Shown piece by piece: positions 47,956-59,567 of a DNA stretch of 64,000 nucleotides. Location: contig CM049315.1 of the NCBI GenBank assembly GCA_026874595.1, positions 33,868,164 to 33,932,163 on the forward strand, written 5' to 3'. How positions within the stretch are numbered: position 1 is the first letter of the stretch; each line of letters begins with the position of its first letter. Made by a program: the position numbers and the translations under genes. Source of the DNA: Sipunculus nudus (lineage: Eukaryota; Annelida; Sipuncula; Golfingiida; Sipunculidae). The notes beneath the pieces are model-generated. The model worked only from the letters and a program-made list of their open reading frames with translations, searched no databases and was not told the origin of the DNA.

Positions 47956-48615
47956 TTGTTTTTCATTGTATACAATTAATGTACTCTGTTGTGGTACGAA
48001 TAAAGATATATATATATATATATATATATGTATCCTAAGCCTGCTCTAATTACAGGCCACATGGTCATTGTACCCAAGGTAGTAAAGAAAAATGTAACTC
48101 TGGTCTTGTAAAGGAGAAAAATATAGCTTTTCATTTCTAAAGCGTGGAGTCAGTAAATAAGAAGTGTCACAAGAGTCTAATATGACGGGAACAGATAAAA
48201 AAAACGCAAAAACTAGCAAGAAGAACCTCTATGTCACAAGAGACTAATATGCAGGAACAGAAATAAAACAAAAAGACTAGTCGTAAGACCCTCCGTCGCA
48301 GACTATTCGTCGCGGCAGCGGATGAATTTAAAAGCTTCCAAGCATCCCTCATAAATCATCAGTATATATAAATGCCATCTCAGACTACATATAAAAAGAC
48401 TCAACTGTCTCCTGGTGAGAAAAATACCTTATTCACTAAGTTATATTGTGAATTCATATACCAGTTATACCATTGTTGAACCAAAAATTTAATTAATTAA
48501 TATAAGAATTATGCCGGTATTTATAAACCTTAACATCTATTTATTAAACAATAGATATTTGAGTTACGTATTTCCCAATATATTTTTTAATTTGTTTTTA
48601 CAAGCGTGTTTCAAG
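47956..48615. other. Upstream region of the glycosyltransferase gene
   Basis: It contains (TA)n at about 48005-48030 and a 66-bp imperfect direct repeat (GTCACAAGAG(T/A)CTAATATG at 48166 and 48232). The promoter is presumably here, but I cannot point to a start site. The open frame extends upstream to 48511 without a good start context. Confidence 0.45.
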
Positions 48616-49148
48616 ATGGACAGGTCGATATCTCTCAAGCAATCTTGCAGACTGTTCAGGCGACCGCTGTGTGCATGTTTGCTCTTGATACTCCTGAGCA
48701 TGCTAGTCCACTGGCTGAGGTTTTTGAGAAAGAAATCAGTGGACACTTCTATACCATACCAGAAGATACTGCCCTTGGAGAATACAAAAAAGGACATCAT
48801 TGTATCCCTGACCCCCCAGGCACCGCAACAGACATCACGAAAGATGGCCCTTCACCTAAACTCTTCTAAAGATGTGGTTAAACCATACTTAAAGATACCG
48901 GCCAGAAAGAATACAAAAACAAGCGGCAAGAGTTCCATACCCCGTATTCTCCACCAAACATGGAAGTCGAATGAATTAGCAGCTGCTTTTAAACCCTGGA
49001 TAAAATCTTGCATTGAACAAAATCCTGATTATGAATATTGGTTCTGGACTGATAAGGAAATGAGAGACATGGTCGTAGAGAAGTATCCAGAGCTACTAAA
49101 GATGTATGACAGTTACCCACGGAACATTTTTCGTGCGGATGCATTCAG
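48616..49148 (+). CDS. Golgi glycosyltransferase (Gly_transf_sug family), exon 1
   Basis: Exon 1 encodes residues 1-177 and two bases of codon 178. The chosen ATG has a strong context (AAGATGG). The protein is a type II membrane protein: a short basic cytosolic tail, one transmembrane segment at about residues 18-37 (CACLLLILLSMLVHWLRF), a polar stem, then the catalytic domain from about residue 109 with IPRILHQTWKS, YEYWFWTD and YPRNIFRADAFR. These are hallmarks of the Gly_transf_sug family (OCH1 and alpha-1,4-galactosyl/GlcNAc-transferase relatives), which transfer a sugar from a nucleotide-sugar in the Golgi lumen. A consensus donor AG|GTAAGT follows at 49149. An alternative start at 48511 would add 35 residues and is less likely. 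The exact sugar and acceptor are unknown. Confidence 0.85.
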
Positions 49149-49171
49149 GTAAGTTGTTTAAAGAAAAAACC

Positions 49172-49226
<55 letters not shown>

Positions 49227-51429
49227 GTCTTCAATCCCTGAATCAATACTGCTTCCCTTTGCCTCCGGTAGGAAAAAAATTATCTGGTGATAAAATTATA
49301 ACGGGCGAGAATATAACATCATTTCTATGCGCTTTTCTTTCTGTGTAAAAACAACAGCGTTTTCGTAAATATTTCAAAAGAATCCCCTGTAGAAGTTTGT
49401 CGCATATCAAAAGGGATGACGATGAGCTGAGAGCCCTCTCTCCTACGGCTTTATGTATGCCATAGGATATGAAGCTGCGATATTTGGACAGAGTAACGGC
49501 AGGAATGGGGAGGTGCAGATAAGAGACAGGGTGCTCAGGTGGAGACGTCTGTGAATAACCTTTTTAAAAAGGTTCAAAATCTTGAATATGATCCTATCAT
49601 TCACTGGAAGCCGAAGGAGATGTTTCGCGCTGGTGATATATGTTCTTGTTTTCTCACTCCAGTTCTGCCGTGATCAGTCTGGCAGCTCAATTTGGCCATG
49701 CATGCTGTAGGCGAGTAGTGGTATTGAAGAGCAGTACTTTCAGCTAGCCGATGTTGTACTCAGGTCTGGGGATAACCAGAAAGTGGACAACTGTGGCACA
49801 GGTCGCATAATCAAGATGGCGTCTAATCGTGCTTATCTGCCTAATATTTTGGAACATGGGCTTCAATACATGGCCCAAAGGTAGAATCATATCCATGTTC
49901 TTGTAAAACACGGCGCCCAGATTCATTTATGACTGCATCTCCTACAGAAACTATTGGATCACATTCCGATAGCTTTAACATGTGGTGTTTAGTTGCCACT
50001 AGCAAAGTTCTGTCTGGTCATCATTAAGCTTAAGCTTCTAACTATCCAAGCCCTGACATCACAGATACAGGATACAGGCTTTGAGGATTGTAACGGAATG
50101 CGAAAGGCTACCTGGGTCAATAAGCGTGAAAGTGACATATACCTTTATGTCAACAGCTTAACCATATATCTTAACAGGCTGATGTTCAATGACCAAAACC
50201 AACGGCAGCCGTTAACACTAAATGGCAAAGGACGAAATTGATAAATATTTAGTGAGGACTTTTCCTGAAAATATCAGCAAATCCTTGGTACGTCACCCCG
50301 GCGACAGCAAAGTCTGTTGGCCTCTGTTCATTGGATTTTGTCGAAAATGAAACTAAGGCAAGTTATTGTAATGGTCAGTACATGAAGTGAGTTTTTGGCA
50401 AAATCAATTATAATCCTTGTAAATATTCTTCGAGTCCTAAACACACAAAAGACTTGGTGACCTTGTTTAACATGGATTTTACAGAGAATCAAAATCATAC
50501 GAGATAATAAATTAAATGATATTGTGTCATTAGTGAGTGTCATTCAAATCTACCAATTTCCTGTTATCACACGAATTCCAAAATAGGATACTATAATACT
50601 ACACCTTTTACGTATAAAAACTGTATATTGATGGCAAAGTGCACACGTTTAATCAAATCTCGAGCAAATGATATTTTCCCGATAATAAGCTAGAGTGCAT
50701 GAACAATCAAATAGAAGCAATAAAAACACGTGCGATAAAATATAAATACATAACACTTTCAGTCTCAGCATAAACACCATATCATCATGATCACAGCTGA
50801 GCTCTGCTCGATAGAGTAAGTCAACCTCTGATATTATTAGATCTCTATGGACCTCCGCTAGGAAAAACACAAAAAACACACTCTTCTAACAATATTAAAA
50901 ATAATAGTATGGCTTTTTAAAACATTCATTGATTGTTTCCTGTTCTGAAAAATAACCAAAATATGTTACTTTAATCATGTAATAGATTTCACCAAAATGC
51001 TAACAGACAATATAACCAAAACACATTAACAAAATAACAAAATAAACATTCACGGTAATTACATCACGCCTACTGACATAGGTGTATGTAATATCAAGAA
51101 AACATTTACGCAAGTATCAATAGTATTTTGGTTAATTGAGTATTTTACTGATTAACCAAAACAAGTTCAATCCAACATGTCTCAGATGATAATACAGCCC
51201 CAGTGCGGTGGTTTACATTGGCCTTATTTTAACATTTAGTCATTTTCTTTAATTTACCGAATAAATCAAACTAATGGAATCAATAAAGTTTCCCTAAGAC
51301 ATCTACTTTATTAGACAATTTCCTTTTATATTTACTCTGGTGTAATAACAAGTGTTCAGAATGCTGAGCAAACAAATCTAATTCCTTTAATTTTCACCCT
51401 GACATAATGAATGTGTTTTGTCCTTAAAG
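49149..51429 (+). other. Phase-2 intron of the glycosyltransferase gene
   Basis: The intron has donor GTAAGT and acceptor CTTAAAG. It is about 2.28 kb long and contains (AT)n at about 49175-49220. Short frames inside have no recognisable motif; the segment 49480-49930 looks like old repeat sequence but I could not identify it. Confidence 0.75.
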
Positions 51430-51997
51430 GATTTTCGTGGTACATCAGTATGGGGGAGTTTACGCTGATCTTGACTTTGAATGCTTGAAACCATTCCACA
51501 TAGCCATTGGTCAACAAAGTTGCTTCTTCAGTACAGAGCCGGACGCGCATGCGGAGTTCCTGACCAACGTGAAAGGGCCGCTGGTGTCAAATGGTCTTTT
51601 TGGCTGCGTTCCGAATCATCCATTTTTTATTTTCCTCATTCAAAATCTGAAACATCACAGTAACAAAGGTGTGCTCCATGCTACTGGGCCATTTTTAGTA
51701 GCAAAATTACACAAGCAATTTTCTATCGAAAAAGACCGGCAAACAAGCCTTAAGGAATATGAAGTACCTTTATCGGAATCGGAAATATTCCAGCCAACAA
51801 TAGATGAAATTAAGGTTGACGGTGTGAAGAGAAGGTGCAGGACCCACGTAAGTGCAAATGCAACCGATCGAGGAAAACGTGTATGTGAAAAACTTTTGCA
51901 CAAGGATTTTCAGAACCAGCAAACTAGTAGTTCAGTAACAAACCATCACTGGGCACACAGTTGGTTTGGTCCACGGGAAGACCGCTGGGGGAATTAA
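51430..51997 (+). CDS. Golgi glycosyltransferase (Gly_transf_sug family), exon 2
   Basis: Joined to exon 1 this completes a 366-residue protein (533 + 568 bases, a whole number of codons). It begins RIFVVHQYGGVYADLDFECLKP. The Asp-x-Asp pair at residues 191 and 193 is the metal and nucleotide-sugar binding DxD motif of the family, and GGVYADLD is its classic context. Downstream are NGLFGCVPNHPFF and TGPFL, also typical, and a His/Trp-rich end (NHHWAHSWFG) seen in many members. The stop is TAA at 51995-51997. An AATAAA signal at 52313-52318 is a plausible poly-A signal. No lesion is seen, so this is the one gene here that looks functional. Substrate is not predictable from sequence. Confidence 0.88.
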
Positions 51998-52312
51998 GAA
52001 ACAAAACATCCGGTACTTTGACATCATAGAATTTAATGATATGAGAAAGGACTGAGAACCTCAGTGTCCTTGAGACCTACTCTTATTAGATAATAACATG
52101 TGGGGACAAAGTGAAAATGTAATATGAACTTTTATTTTAGAAGAGTACGTGATACCTAAAATATGTATTTAAATATTATGTAAAAAGTTTAGAAAAGTTA
52201 GCATACATTTTTAAGTCACTACGACGTTTTAATAACATTATACGAATGTTTACTGATGTAGGACGTGGTCTGCACAAACTTTGCTTCAAAGATTAATGTG
52301 TAATATTTTCAT

Positions 52313-52318
52313 AATAAA
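52313..52318 (+). terminator. Candidate polyadenylation signal of the glycosyltransferase gene
   Basis: AATAAA lies about 315 bases after the stop codon. In AT-rich DNA such hexamers are common, so this is only a candidate. Confidence 0.4.
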
Positions 52319-52849
52319 AGAAATGGATTTTTTTCAATGTCATAACGATGCATTCGATAGTCTATAAGATTACATTTTATGAACGTTAACTAATTTGTTA
52401 TCACACATTAATTGCAATGTTAAACCATAGTTCCTTTCTTTATGCGTCCTTGCGTAAAGTTTTATTTGTTTGGAGAAACTAAAGCACGAAACTAATGAAA
52501 ATACAACGCACTTTAATTATAACTTTTAATAATATAATCAAAATATGTAAGTAGGCACACTATAATAAACAGAGGAATAGAGAAGTGGGAATAGACATCC
52601 AAAATGTCTAAAAGACAACAAGATGTGGTCCACTACCAAATTTCCCCTTTATTACAAATGACCGGCTTTCGATAACAATAATGCAGGTGAAAATACGTAA
52701 AACCTTTCGACTTCGCATAATGAAACGTGAAACTATTTTGCAACATTTAAGAGGGACCTTAATGACGTTCGACCATCGCTTTGAGAAGATGACCATGATG
52801 ATCAAGGTTTTGTAATTGGTCTAACTATGTATGTCCGTAGATGACTTGT
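52319..52849. other. Intergenic, nothing recognised
   Basis: AT-rich, no long frame and no clear repeat. Confidence 0.5.
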
Positions 52850-53765
52850 CAGGCACAGAAGAACCTCCCATATGTTGGGAACTTCTGATGGTTGGTTGCT
52901 ATTTAGGTATTTGCCATCCTCGCCTTGCGGACCTCAGGTTTTCTCCTTGACTCCACTAGGTGATATCTCAGCGTCTTCCTTACCTCTGTGTGCAGCTGCA
53001 CGCCACGCTGTTTGATCCTGCGCTAGATTTCCCCACGTATTTGTATTTATGGATAATGTTTCAGTGATGCTTTGAGACTGTCCTTGTAGTGCCTCTGCTG
53101 ACCTCCGACGGATCATTTATCATCCATCAGTTCTCCATACAAAAGTTTAGGGAGTCTTGTATCTGGCATGCAGCAAACGTGACCCGACCATCGATGCTAG
53201 ATGGTGAAGATCGATGGAAGGTTGGCACGTATTAGGACCTTAGTCTCTGGAACTTTGTTTTGCTATCTTAAATTCATCATTCGACAGAGGCAGGTCAGGT
53301 GAAAGTGGTTCAGTTGTTTGGCGTGTCTTGCATAGACAGTCCATGTCTCGCAGCCATGCAGCAGGGTAGCAATGACAGCTGCCTTGCATACCTGGATCTT
53401 GGTTTCAAGATGGATGCGTCTACGCTCCCAGACGTTGGAGCGGAGTCTACCATAAGCAATGTTAGCTTTTGCTATTCTGCTGTTGACTTCGTCATCTATG
53501 TTTGCTGTCTTTGACAATGTGCTCCACAGATATGTGAATTTATCTACCACCTTCAGATTTGATCCATGCACTATGATGGAGGGTTCATCATATTGCTTTC
53601 CTGGTCCTGGTTGTTGCATCACTTCAGTCTTCTTTATGCTGATGTTAGCGAGAGGCCGACGCTGCCAATCGCGCATGACCTTTGATAAACTACAAATGTT
53701 GAATGAACGCAACAGGTCTCAGCGGCTGAACCATCTTCGGTGAAGAAATTGATGACAAGTGAAGC
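52850..53765 (-). mobile_element. LINE 3' remnant, end of reverse transcriptase and C-terminal domain
   Basis: Minus-strand frame 53263-53712 encodes ISIKKTEVMQQPGPG, VVDKFTYLWSTLS, IDDEVNSRIAKANIAYGRLR, VWERRRIHLETKIQVCKAAV and LLHGCETWTVYARHAKQLNHFH. This is the post-YADD part of a very widespread metazoan LINE reverse transcriptase whose usual text is close to this. Further 3', in other frames, QDQTAWRAA (about 53010) matches the C-terminal end. YLWS stands where YLGS is expected. The 5' part including the YADD box is absent, as in typical 5'-truncated insertions. It is unrelated to the LINE at 9.5 kb. The clade is not assigned. Confidence 0.85.
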
Positions 53766-54823
53766 TGACTACGCTCTGCCGCCGGTTTATCCGGCATATG
53801 TCAGAGCTCATTTTCAATGACACTTATGGTTAAGGGGAGGTCCGTCAGGTAATTTTATTTGAAATATAAACAGTGTAAACGGAGAGTTTTCTTCATTCAC
53901 GTCTTACCGAATACTATTCACATGATTATAAGTAATAATGTATTTATTAGAAAAGTGTTACATTTTATTTTTACCTAAAATTTGCTTTCCCTGAAGAAAC
54001 ATGACTCTAGGCTTTGCATGTGACATCTGCGATATTTGTGTGGTCGCATAAAGCTTATTTCTATTTTCAACTTTAAAACATATAAAAAGTGAAAACCGTG
54101 ATACGTAAACAAATCCTCACTCCCCTTGAATTGCCATATAACCAGCTCCCTAAGCCTCTGTGTAAAATTTTCCAAAATGGCATGCTTAGCACCTATTCAC
54201 GCGAGGGTCCAGGTGTTCGGTTACTCGGCTTGGCACTTGACCAAGGCTTAAAGCTCCACCTCACTAGCCAGAGCCGTGTGTTTGGCCGTGTTGACTGGTC
54301 GCGCTTGTTACAGGACAAAATTTCATCGTTTGATCGTTTGATAAGAACTACCATTTTGTCCAAATTTATGTGACTGTCTAGACACTGTCTTTATCACCTG
54401 CAGATCCTTGGTGTGTAAATATTATTACTAGGTAATAACCCCAAGTAACTCTCAGCCCAACCCCTAAAGTTGCACTTGTTCATTAGTAGAGAATTGCCTT
54501 CCAAATAAGCCTTTCAGAGTGACCACCCTGGGTAGGCCTGACCATGAAAATTCTGTCAGCTCCTCAGCTGAAATTAGGACACATGATCCCCCAGCTTTAA
54601 ATCTTGTGCATCTGCCCCTAGAAAACAAAAGCTGGTCATCTTTAAATTGATTTGGATATAATGTATTATGAATGGACCACCTTACTACATCTACTTTTTG
54701 CTCAGCACCTGTACTTATGATGTATGGAGTAGGAACCATGAGTTCCTCATTTCTGCCCAAAATGCATCATAAACTAAGGAATATAAGATAAATGACAAAG
54801 CTAACTGCAGGTTGTTTTTATGG
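53766..54823. other. Intergenic, nothing firmly recognised
   Basis: Two short frames (54089-54373 plus, 54464-54760 minus) lack known motifs. They may be old repeat or exon remnants. Confidence 0.45.
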
Positions 54824-55784
54824 TACCGTAAAGTTCCAAATGGAATAAGCGTATTATATAAAGATGATTAACATATGGGGGAAATTTGTATGAGGTCCAC
54901 CTGCGTCTTATATTTGGGGCATCAATGTAAATCTAATTCATAGGGTCATAAAAGTGACCGAGGGTTAGCGATAATAGGGGCATTAATGGAAAGTTGTTTA
55001 TCGTTTTTTCTTACAAATTTTTAATATCTGTATAAAAAGCTAACATTGATTTTTAAACTGCTTTCACAGAGTGTTCAGTGGATAAGTTATAAGACATATG
55101 ACTAAAGATATCCTCACGTCGTACATCATCGCTAACCAATCACATACTAATGGTGTGTCATGTGATTTCGGAAGGTACATCAGCGTTAGTCTTTCATGCA
55201 GACACACGGTGGCGCTACACTAGGGGCTACTTCACTACTTTCGATCAAAAATGTTATTCATTAGCATTTTCTCTATACGGCCCATTGTGAAAGAATACCT
55301 CCTATTAAATATTCATTTTGAGCCCTACTGAATGTCTTCTAGCTTGGCACAAATACACTTCAAATATATCCGAAGGGATCATGAATAGTAATATGGGTAA
55401 AACACCGTGGGATAGACGTATATGCATGCATTTTTATGGCACTGACGCTTCCCAGTCATGCGCCAAGCGACCGGAAAATTACTTTACGTGACCACTTCCA
55501 CGGCCATTGTATCTTTCATCAGTACGCCGAGTATTTTGTAAAATGAATAAACCATCACGCGTATTTATTGTTTGTTGTATGTCAATACTTGAAAATTTTA
55601 GATTTTTTAATTCCTTCAATCGTACAATGTAAGAGTTGGGTGCGATTATGAGCTACATTTAGGTGCATATTCTGTTAGGGACATTAGTGTAAGTAAATAG
55701 TGTGCATCGATGAATAAATATTCTAAGCAAAAACGGGGTGCATATTTTAATGAGGCCGCGTATTTTGTTGGGGATTTTACGGTA
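54824..55784. mobile_element. 961-bp MITE-like element with short TIRs
   Basis: The left end reads TACCGTAAAGTTCCAAATGG; the reverse complement of the right end reads TACCGTAAAATCCCCAACAA. Both are followed within about 30 bases by a GCG-containing phrase (AAGCGTATTA and ATACGCGGCC). A TA at each terminus would fit a TA target duplication (Tc1/mariner-like) but could equally be part of the TIR. The interior is non-coding and contains paired phrases such as GGGGCAT(C/T)AATG. Confidence 0.6.
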
Positions 55785-56312
55785 GTATTGATATAACAAC
55801 GCAAGGAGTCAGGTTTGGTTATCATTTATATAACTGACTTTTAAAATGGCCTTGATACAAGGTTCCAAAAAATGATCACGGTTATTAAATTGGCAACAAT
55901 GATAATTTTATGGACCTTATACCAAGTCCAATTTAAGAGTAAATTATATAACCAGTCCACAATGCAGTTACTCTTGTAATTATATATTAATGTCATGTAA
56001 ATCATTCAATATTACATCTTTCTAGCCAGTATAAACAAAGTGTGCTTTCCTTTATGATGCGCCAAATCTTGTTCATATCATTTACATACTTGTTAAAGTG
56101 TTATATTTCTTTATTGGGGGTTAGGTTACAACTTAGTATAAAGTTATGCCTACCTTACTGATGGTAGGAACTTAGGTAAAATGCTTGAAAAACCTGTGTT
56201 GCAAATGGTAAAAACGTCTGCTAGTCTGGTATAAAATATATTATTTTGAGAAAAAGATAGTTCCATAATCGCTGTATTTACATATAAATTTTTACATTTG
56301 CTGTATTGGCAG
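55785..56312. other. Intron or intergenic sequence before the beta-lactamase-like exon
   Basis: AT-rich, no recognised content. The exon that should carry the SxxK catalytic motif was not found here. Confidence 0.45.
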
Positions 56313-56531
56313 TTCTTCTCAAGCAGTACTACTCATCAATCGGGGGTGACCGTCTACTTCTCAAGGTCACAGTTCGTCACCTCTTGCAGCACTCAGGAGG
56401 ATGGGACCGGAATGAGGTCGGAGATCCGTGCTTCTGGCGGCAGGTCGGAAACGAAATAGGCGTCCTGAACCAGTTGATCAGCAAAATCATATGCAGTACA
56501 TGATGGGCCAAAAAATTCCAGTGCGCACCAG
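56313..56531 (+). pseudogene. Serine beta-lactamase-like protein, exon A (disrupted)
   Basis: Flanked by acceptor TTGGCAG and donor AG|GTCAGT, the exon encodes KVTVRHLLQHSGGWDRNEVGDP, the hallmark segment after the SxxK active site in animal serine beta-lactamase-like proteins (PF00144, related to bacterial penicillin-binding and class C enzymes). It ends KKFQCAPG, as expected before the YxN motif. Near the end an in-frame TGA (56501-56503) occurs. The expected MMG-type residues appear there in another frame, as if two compensating indels moved and restored the frame; entry and exit phases still agree with the next exon. Such proteins hydrolyse or bind peptide-like substrates. The exon carrying SxxK is not in the window. 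Pseudogene is the best reading. Confidence 0.78.
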
Positions 56532-56825
56532 GTCAGTGGTCAATAAAGTTCTTAAGGTCTATATGGCCATTTGGTAAAAAATAATATATATTAATTAGTA
56601 ATTAATCAGTTTTGCATACAGTGAACTCTATTCCGGGAAGAAGTTTTTTTTTATAATTAACATGTGGTTTTGTGATATATTAAGACATTTGTGCACTGTT
56701 AACTTGTTGAGTGACATGAGCCACAGGAAAAGACCCTATGAATGAAAATTATAGATCTTATCTAAAGCTTTGTATTTCTGACACTGTCAGCCCCAAATTT
56801 TATGAGAAGAATGAAAAACAGTTAA

Positions 56826-57085
56826 GTAATGTCTAAATTTTGCCTGTGACTTCCCACTCTGCACCAGCCAGTCATGCTCCCATCACATAACACAGTCCCA
56901 CGTGATAATGTTGTGATGTATTGAGCAAACAAGAACGGAGTATCGCGAGAGACACAGCAGCATGAAACAGAAACAGCAGGATTACCAAAATACACGTTTT
57001 TATTAATACTTTGTATACCAGCAAGCACCGCGCCGTTTCTGGCAAGGTTAGTACGCATTACAATGCGATTATGATCGTTACACAT
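56826..57085 (-). repeat. Putative long terminal repeat of the Gypsy element
   Basis: On the minus strand, directly downstream of the integrase tail, a segment starts TGTAACGATCATAATCGC and ends near GACATTAC. It contains AATAAAAACGTG in the middle, a possible poly-A signal, and GTGGGACTGTGTTATGTGATG, a typical LTR-like style. The complementary TGTAA / TTAC ends are short and only suggestive. No second LTR is visible because the element is 5'-truncated. Confidence 0.4.
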
Positions 57086-57239
57086 TGTATTCTAACAAGT
57101 CCATTCTGACCATTTGTTTAGGGATTCTGCTTGATCTACGTAACACAGGTCCTTCAGGCTTTATCTCAATTGGTGGAGCAGTTGACGCTGTAATGACGGA
57201 GCAGCCTAATGCTGTACACTTGGAGAAACACACATCTCT

Positions 57240-58565
57240 CGAGGTTTAAACATACCAGAAGATTTTGACTCCTTTTACCACTTTCAGACGCACGCCTCTG
57301 TGGAAGGCTTGACTTGTGCGAACATTTGGTCGCAATGTCGCCTCACAAGCCAGCCATCTTCTCGACGCACCGTCCCTGGAATGTTGGGACAGTACTGAAA
57401 GTAATTTCTGAAATACACATTATCTCCCGGAGAAATCTGAAGGCCTAACCGAAACACCCATGCGTCTGGTTCACTTGAAATTATTGGCCTACTTTTCTTG
57501 CATTTTTTTCCCTCACGGGATCTAACCGATGGCAACATTCTGTCTAACCGTGAAATCGGTGCTTCATTATCAGTTCACAAGGAGCCACACCAGTTTGTCG
57601 CATGAGGAGTGATTCGGTGGTCAAACAAGAAACGAAACAACTTCTCCTCCAAAGATCCTTCCTTGAAAAGTTTCCAAGCTCTTTCAGCGAGACCATTTGA
57701 AGCTGGATTATAAGGAGGTGAAGTGACATGCCGAATATAATTTTTGTTAGGAAATTCACGAAATTTAGAACTGATAAAGGAAGCAGCGTTGCAACACACG
57801 ATTGTGCCTGGAAGACCATGGACACAAAACACACTCCTGAGTTGAGCAAGCTGATGTGCTATTTCATGTAGGAAATATCTCCTTCTACTCTGAATGAGCA
57901 TCAACGACAACAAGAAACATTTGGCCTTCCATGGGACCAGCGTAATCAATGTGTAGTCTAGACTTAGTATTATTTGGATACTCCCTTGGGTGTAAAGTTT
58001 GTTGGTTGGAAGAAAATGATCTAGCCCCCTGACATCTGCAAGTGCTGACGACCCACTCAAGATCCTTGTATGGCCACCATAAGTATCCTCCTACCAGGGC
58101 TTTTATTTTCACTATCCCTTGATGTGTGTCATGAAGTTCCTCAGTTACCTTTTCAAGCAAGGGTTTATGATTAGTGTCGATTTCAAATAGACGACCATAA
58201 AGAATCATAGAAAGTTTGCCAACTGCCAACACAACCGCAATTGTCTCCTTTTCGGTCTGAAATTAATTCCGTTCTGCAGCGGACAACGTGCTAGAGACAT
58301 AGTACACAGCCTTGCACTACCATCCTCAATCCCTCCTTCGAGAACCGCACCAAGTCCATAACTACTGGCATCAGCTGTCAAAACTAGCGGGTTGGCAGGA
58401 TCATAGTGCACTAGGAATCAGATGAAAAAAAAAATCTTTGGCTTCCTGGAAAGCCACTAGCTCTGTGAACTCTCAAGTCATAGCAGTGTATTTCTTCTCC
58501 AAGTCATAGAGTAGGGCTCAGACCTCAGCAGAATAGGGGAGATATGGTAATACTTTAGAATCAAG
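57240..58565 (-). mobile_element. Ty3/Gypsy retrotransposon remnant (RNase H to integrase)
   Basis: On the minus strand, in order: an RT/RNase H connection (LPYLPYSAEV and HYDPANPLVLT), RNase H TADASSYGLGAVL, KFL-type RLFEIDTNHKPLL, the integrase zinc-binding region HDTHQGIVKIKAL followed by YLWWPYKDLEWVV, then the integrase core with LHIDYAGPMEGQMFLVVVDAHS and SPPYNPASNGLAERAWK. The C-terminal piece is LQISPGDNVYFRNYF with GWLVRRHCDQM. The usual order and phrases of Gypsy pol are clear. Frameshifts break it repeatedly (several short frames between 57284 and 58411), and gag, protease and most of the RT are missing. It lies antisense inside a beta-lactamase-like intron. Confidence 0.88.
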
Positions 58566-58798
58566 CTTTGACTTTTTCAGTAAATTTATACCTTTTTCAT
58601 TACCACACATATAAATTTTACACAGAGGAATAGATCTATACCTGATGGCTTATTTTGCAAACCCCTCCACTGAAGGTTCCCATATCTGCATAGTGTCATC
58701 TGGCGGATTTTAAAGAACTAAAACTGATGAAATCCTTTTTTGGGAATTGTCATTTATTTCCTTGTTATATAGCAATTATATAGCAATAGCCTTTTCAG

Positions 58799-58962
58799 GT
58801 TCCCGCTATGCGTATTCCGACCTTGGCTATGTGATCCGTGGTCGAGTGATTGAGTAGGTTTCTAGTCAAACATACAAAGACTACATCAGAGATTTGCTGC
58901 TGACCATAGGTATGGACCTAGAAATTGGCCGCACACAGAGACACGAAGCACACCCTGATGAG
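58799..58962 (+). pseudogene. Serine beta-lactamase-like protein, exon B (in-frame stop)
   Basis: Between acceptor CCTTTTCAG and donor GAG|GTTAGT, the exon encodes SRYAYSDLGYVIRGRVIE, then TAG (58855-58857), then VSSQTYKDYIRDLLLTIGMDLEIGRTQ. This is the YxN motif region of the PF00144 fold (YSN in most members; here YSD) and the following helix. The TAG stands where a residue such as Gln would be expected, so one substitution could explain it. Entry phase (two bases) and exit phase (0) match exons A and C, supporting one gene. Loss of the motif Asn and the stop both argue against an active enzyme. Confidence 0.8.
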
Positions 58963-59494
58963 GTTAGTATTTCTTGTAGAAATCACAAAATGGGATGGAA
59001 CATGAAGTGATGAATAATTTGTAATATCAGTTTTAGAATTGTAAGATTTTGAAACCTAAGAAACCTAATAGAGCCGTGACAGGTATATTTCTCCCATTTT
59101 CCTAAACCTCCCATGGGGACTGCCATTTTGTGTACACACCAAAACCGGGATGTCACTTGATACATATCAAAACTATACATATATTGCTAGTATAAATAAT
59201 TCATTAGATGACACGGCATAGCTATTCCAGACAAACCAGTACCATTTTTTTCTTTGCAATCGGCTAAATTTAGTTGTTTTTAAATTGTTTACAGTACACT
59301 TACGGTTATCCTATGTTCATTTGATCTTAAGAAATAACTTTTCGCACAATTCCGAGGTTTAACAGATTAACGTGAACAAATACACTGGTCCCCCAACCTA
59401 TTTTCTTTTTACAATTTTTTTTCGACGCACGGTGAACCATGCACACCTCACATGAGAAGTCTGATAATTCTGTTCATCTCATATTTATTTCTAG

Positions 59495-59550
59495 GTAAAA
59501 GGACCGGAACAGGTGAAATATTACGGAAGCGTATTGCTGCCACGTGGTAA
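59495..59550 (+). pseudogene. Serine beta-lactamase-like protein, exon C (start only)
   Basis: After acceptor TTTATTTCTAG the frame VKGPEQVKYYGSVLLPRG continues the previous exon in phase 0; an EVKYY-like phrase is usual after the GRT segment in this family. A possible donor GTAAAA follows at about 59546. Shortly afterwards a palindromic minisatellite begins and I cannot find the remaining exons, including the KTG/HxG motif. The gene remnant may be truncated here. Confidence 0.65.
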
Positions 59551-59567
59551 AAGAAAAAAAATATGGA

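Larger units (their letters stand above)
56532..58798 (+). other. Intron between beta-lactamase-like exons, invaded by a Gypsy element
   Basis: Donor GTCAGT and acceptor CCTTTTCAG bound a 2.27-kb intron whose middle is occupied by the minus-strand Gypsy remnant. The phases on either side match. Confidence 0.65.

Noticed and set aside
48606-48869. Alternative frames over glycosyltransferase exon 1
   Set aside because: Shadows of the Gly_transf_sug frame, which has the family motifs and the correct donor phase.
55200-55230. CTCF-like string near GGTGGCGCTACACTAGGGGC
   Set aside because: Only fragments of the motif in the wrong arrangement; not part of the repeat family.
56822-57085. Minus-strand 87-codon frame as a gene
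   Set aside because: It lies where the LTR of the Gypsy element is expected and has no protein motif.
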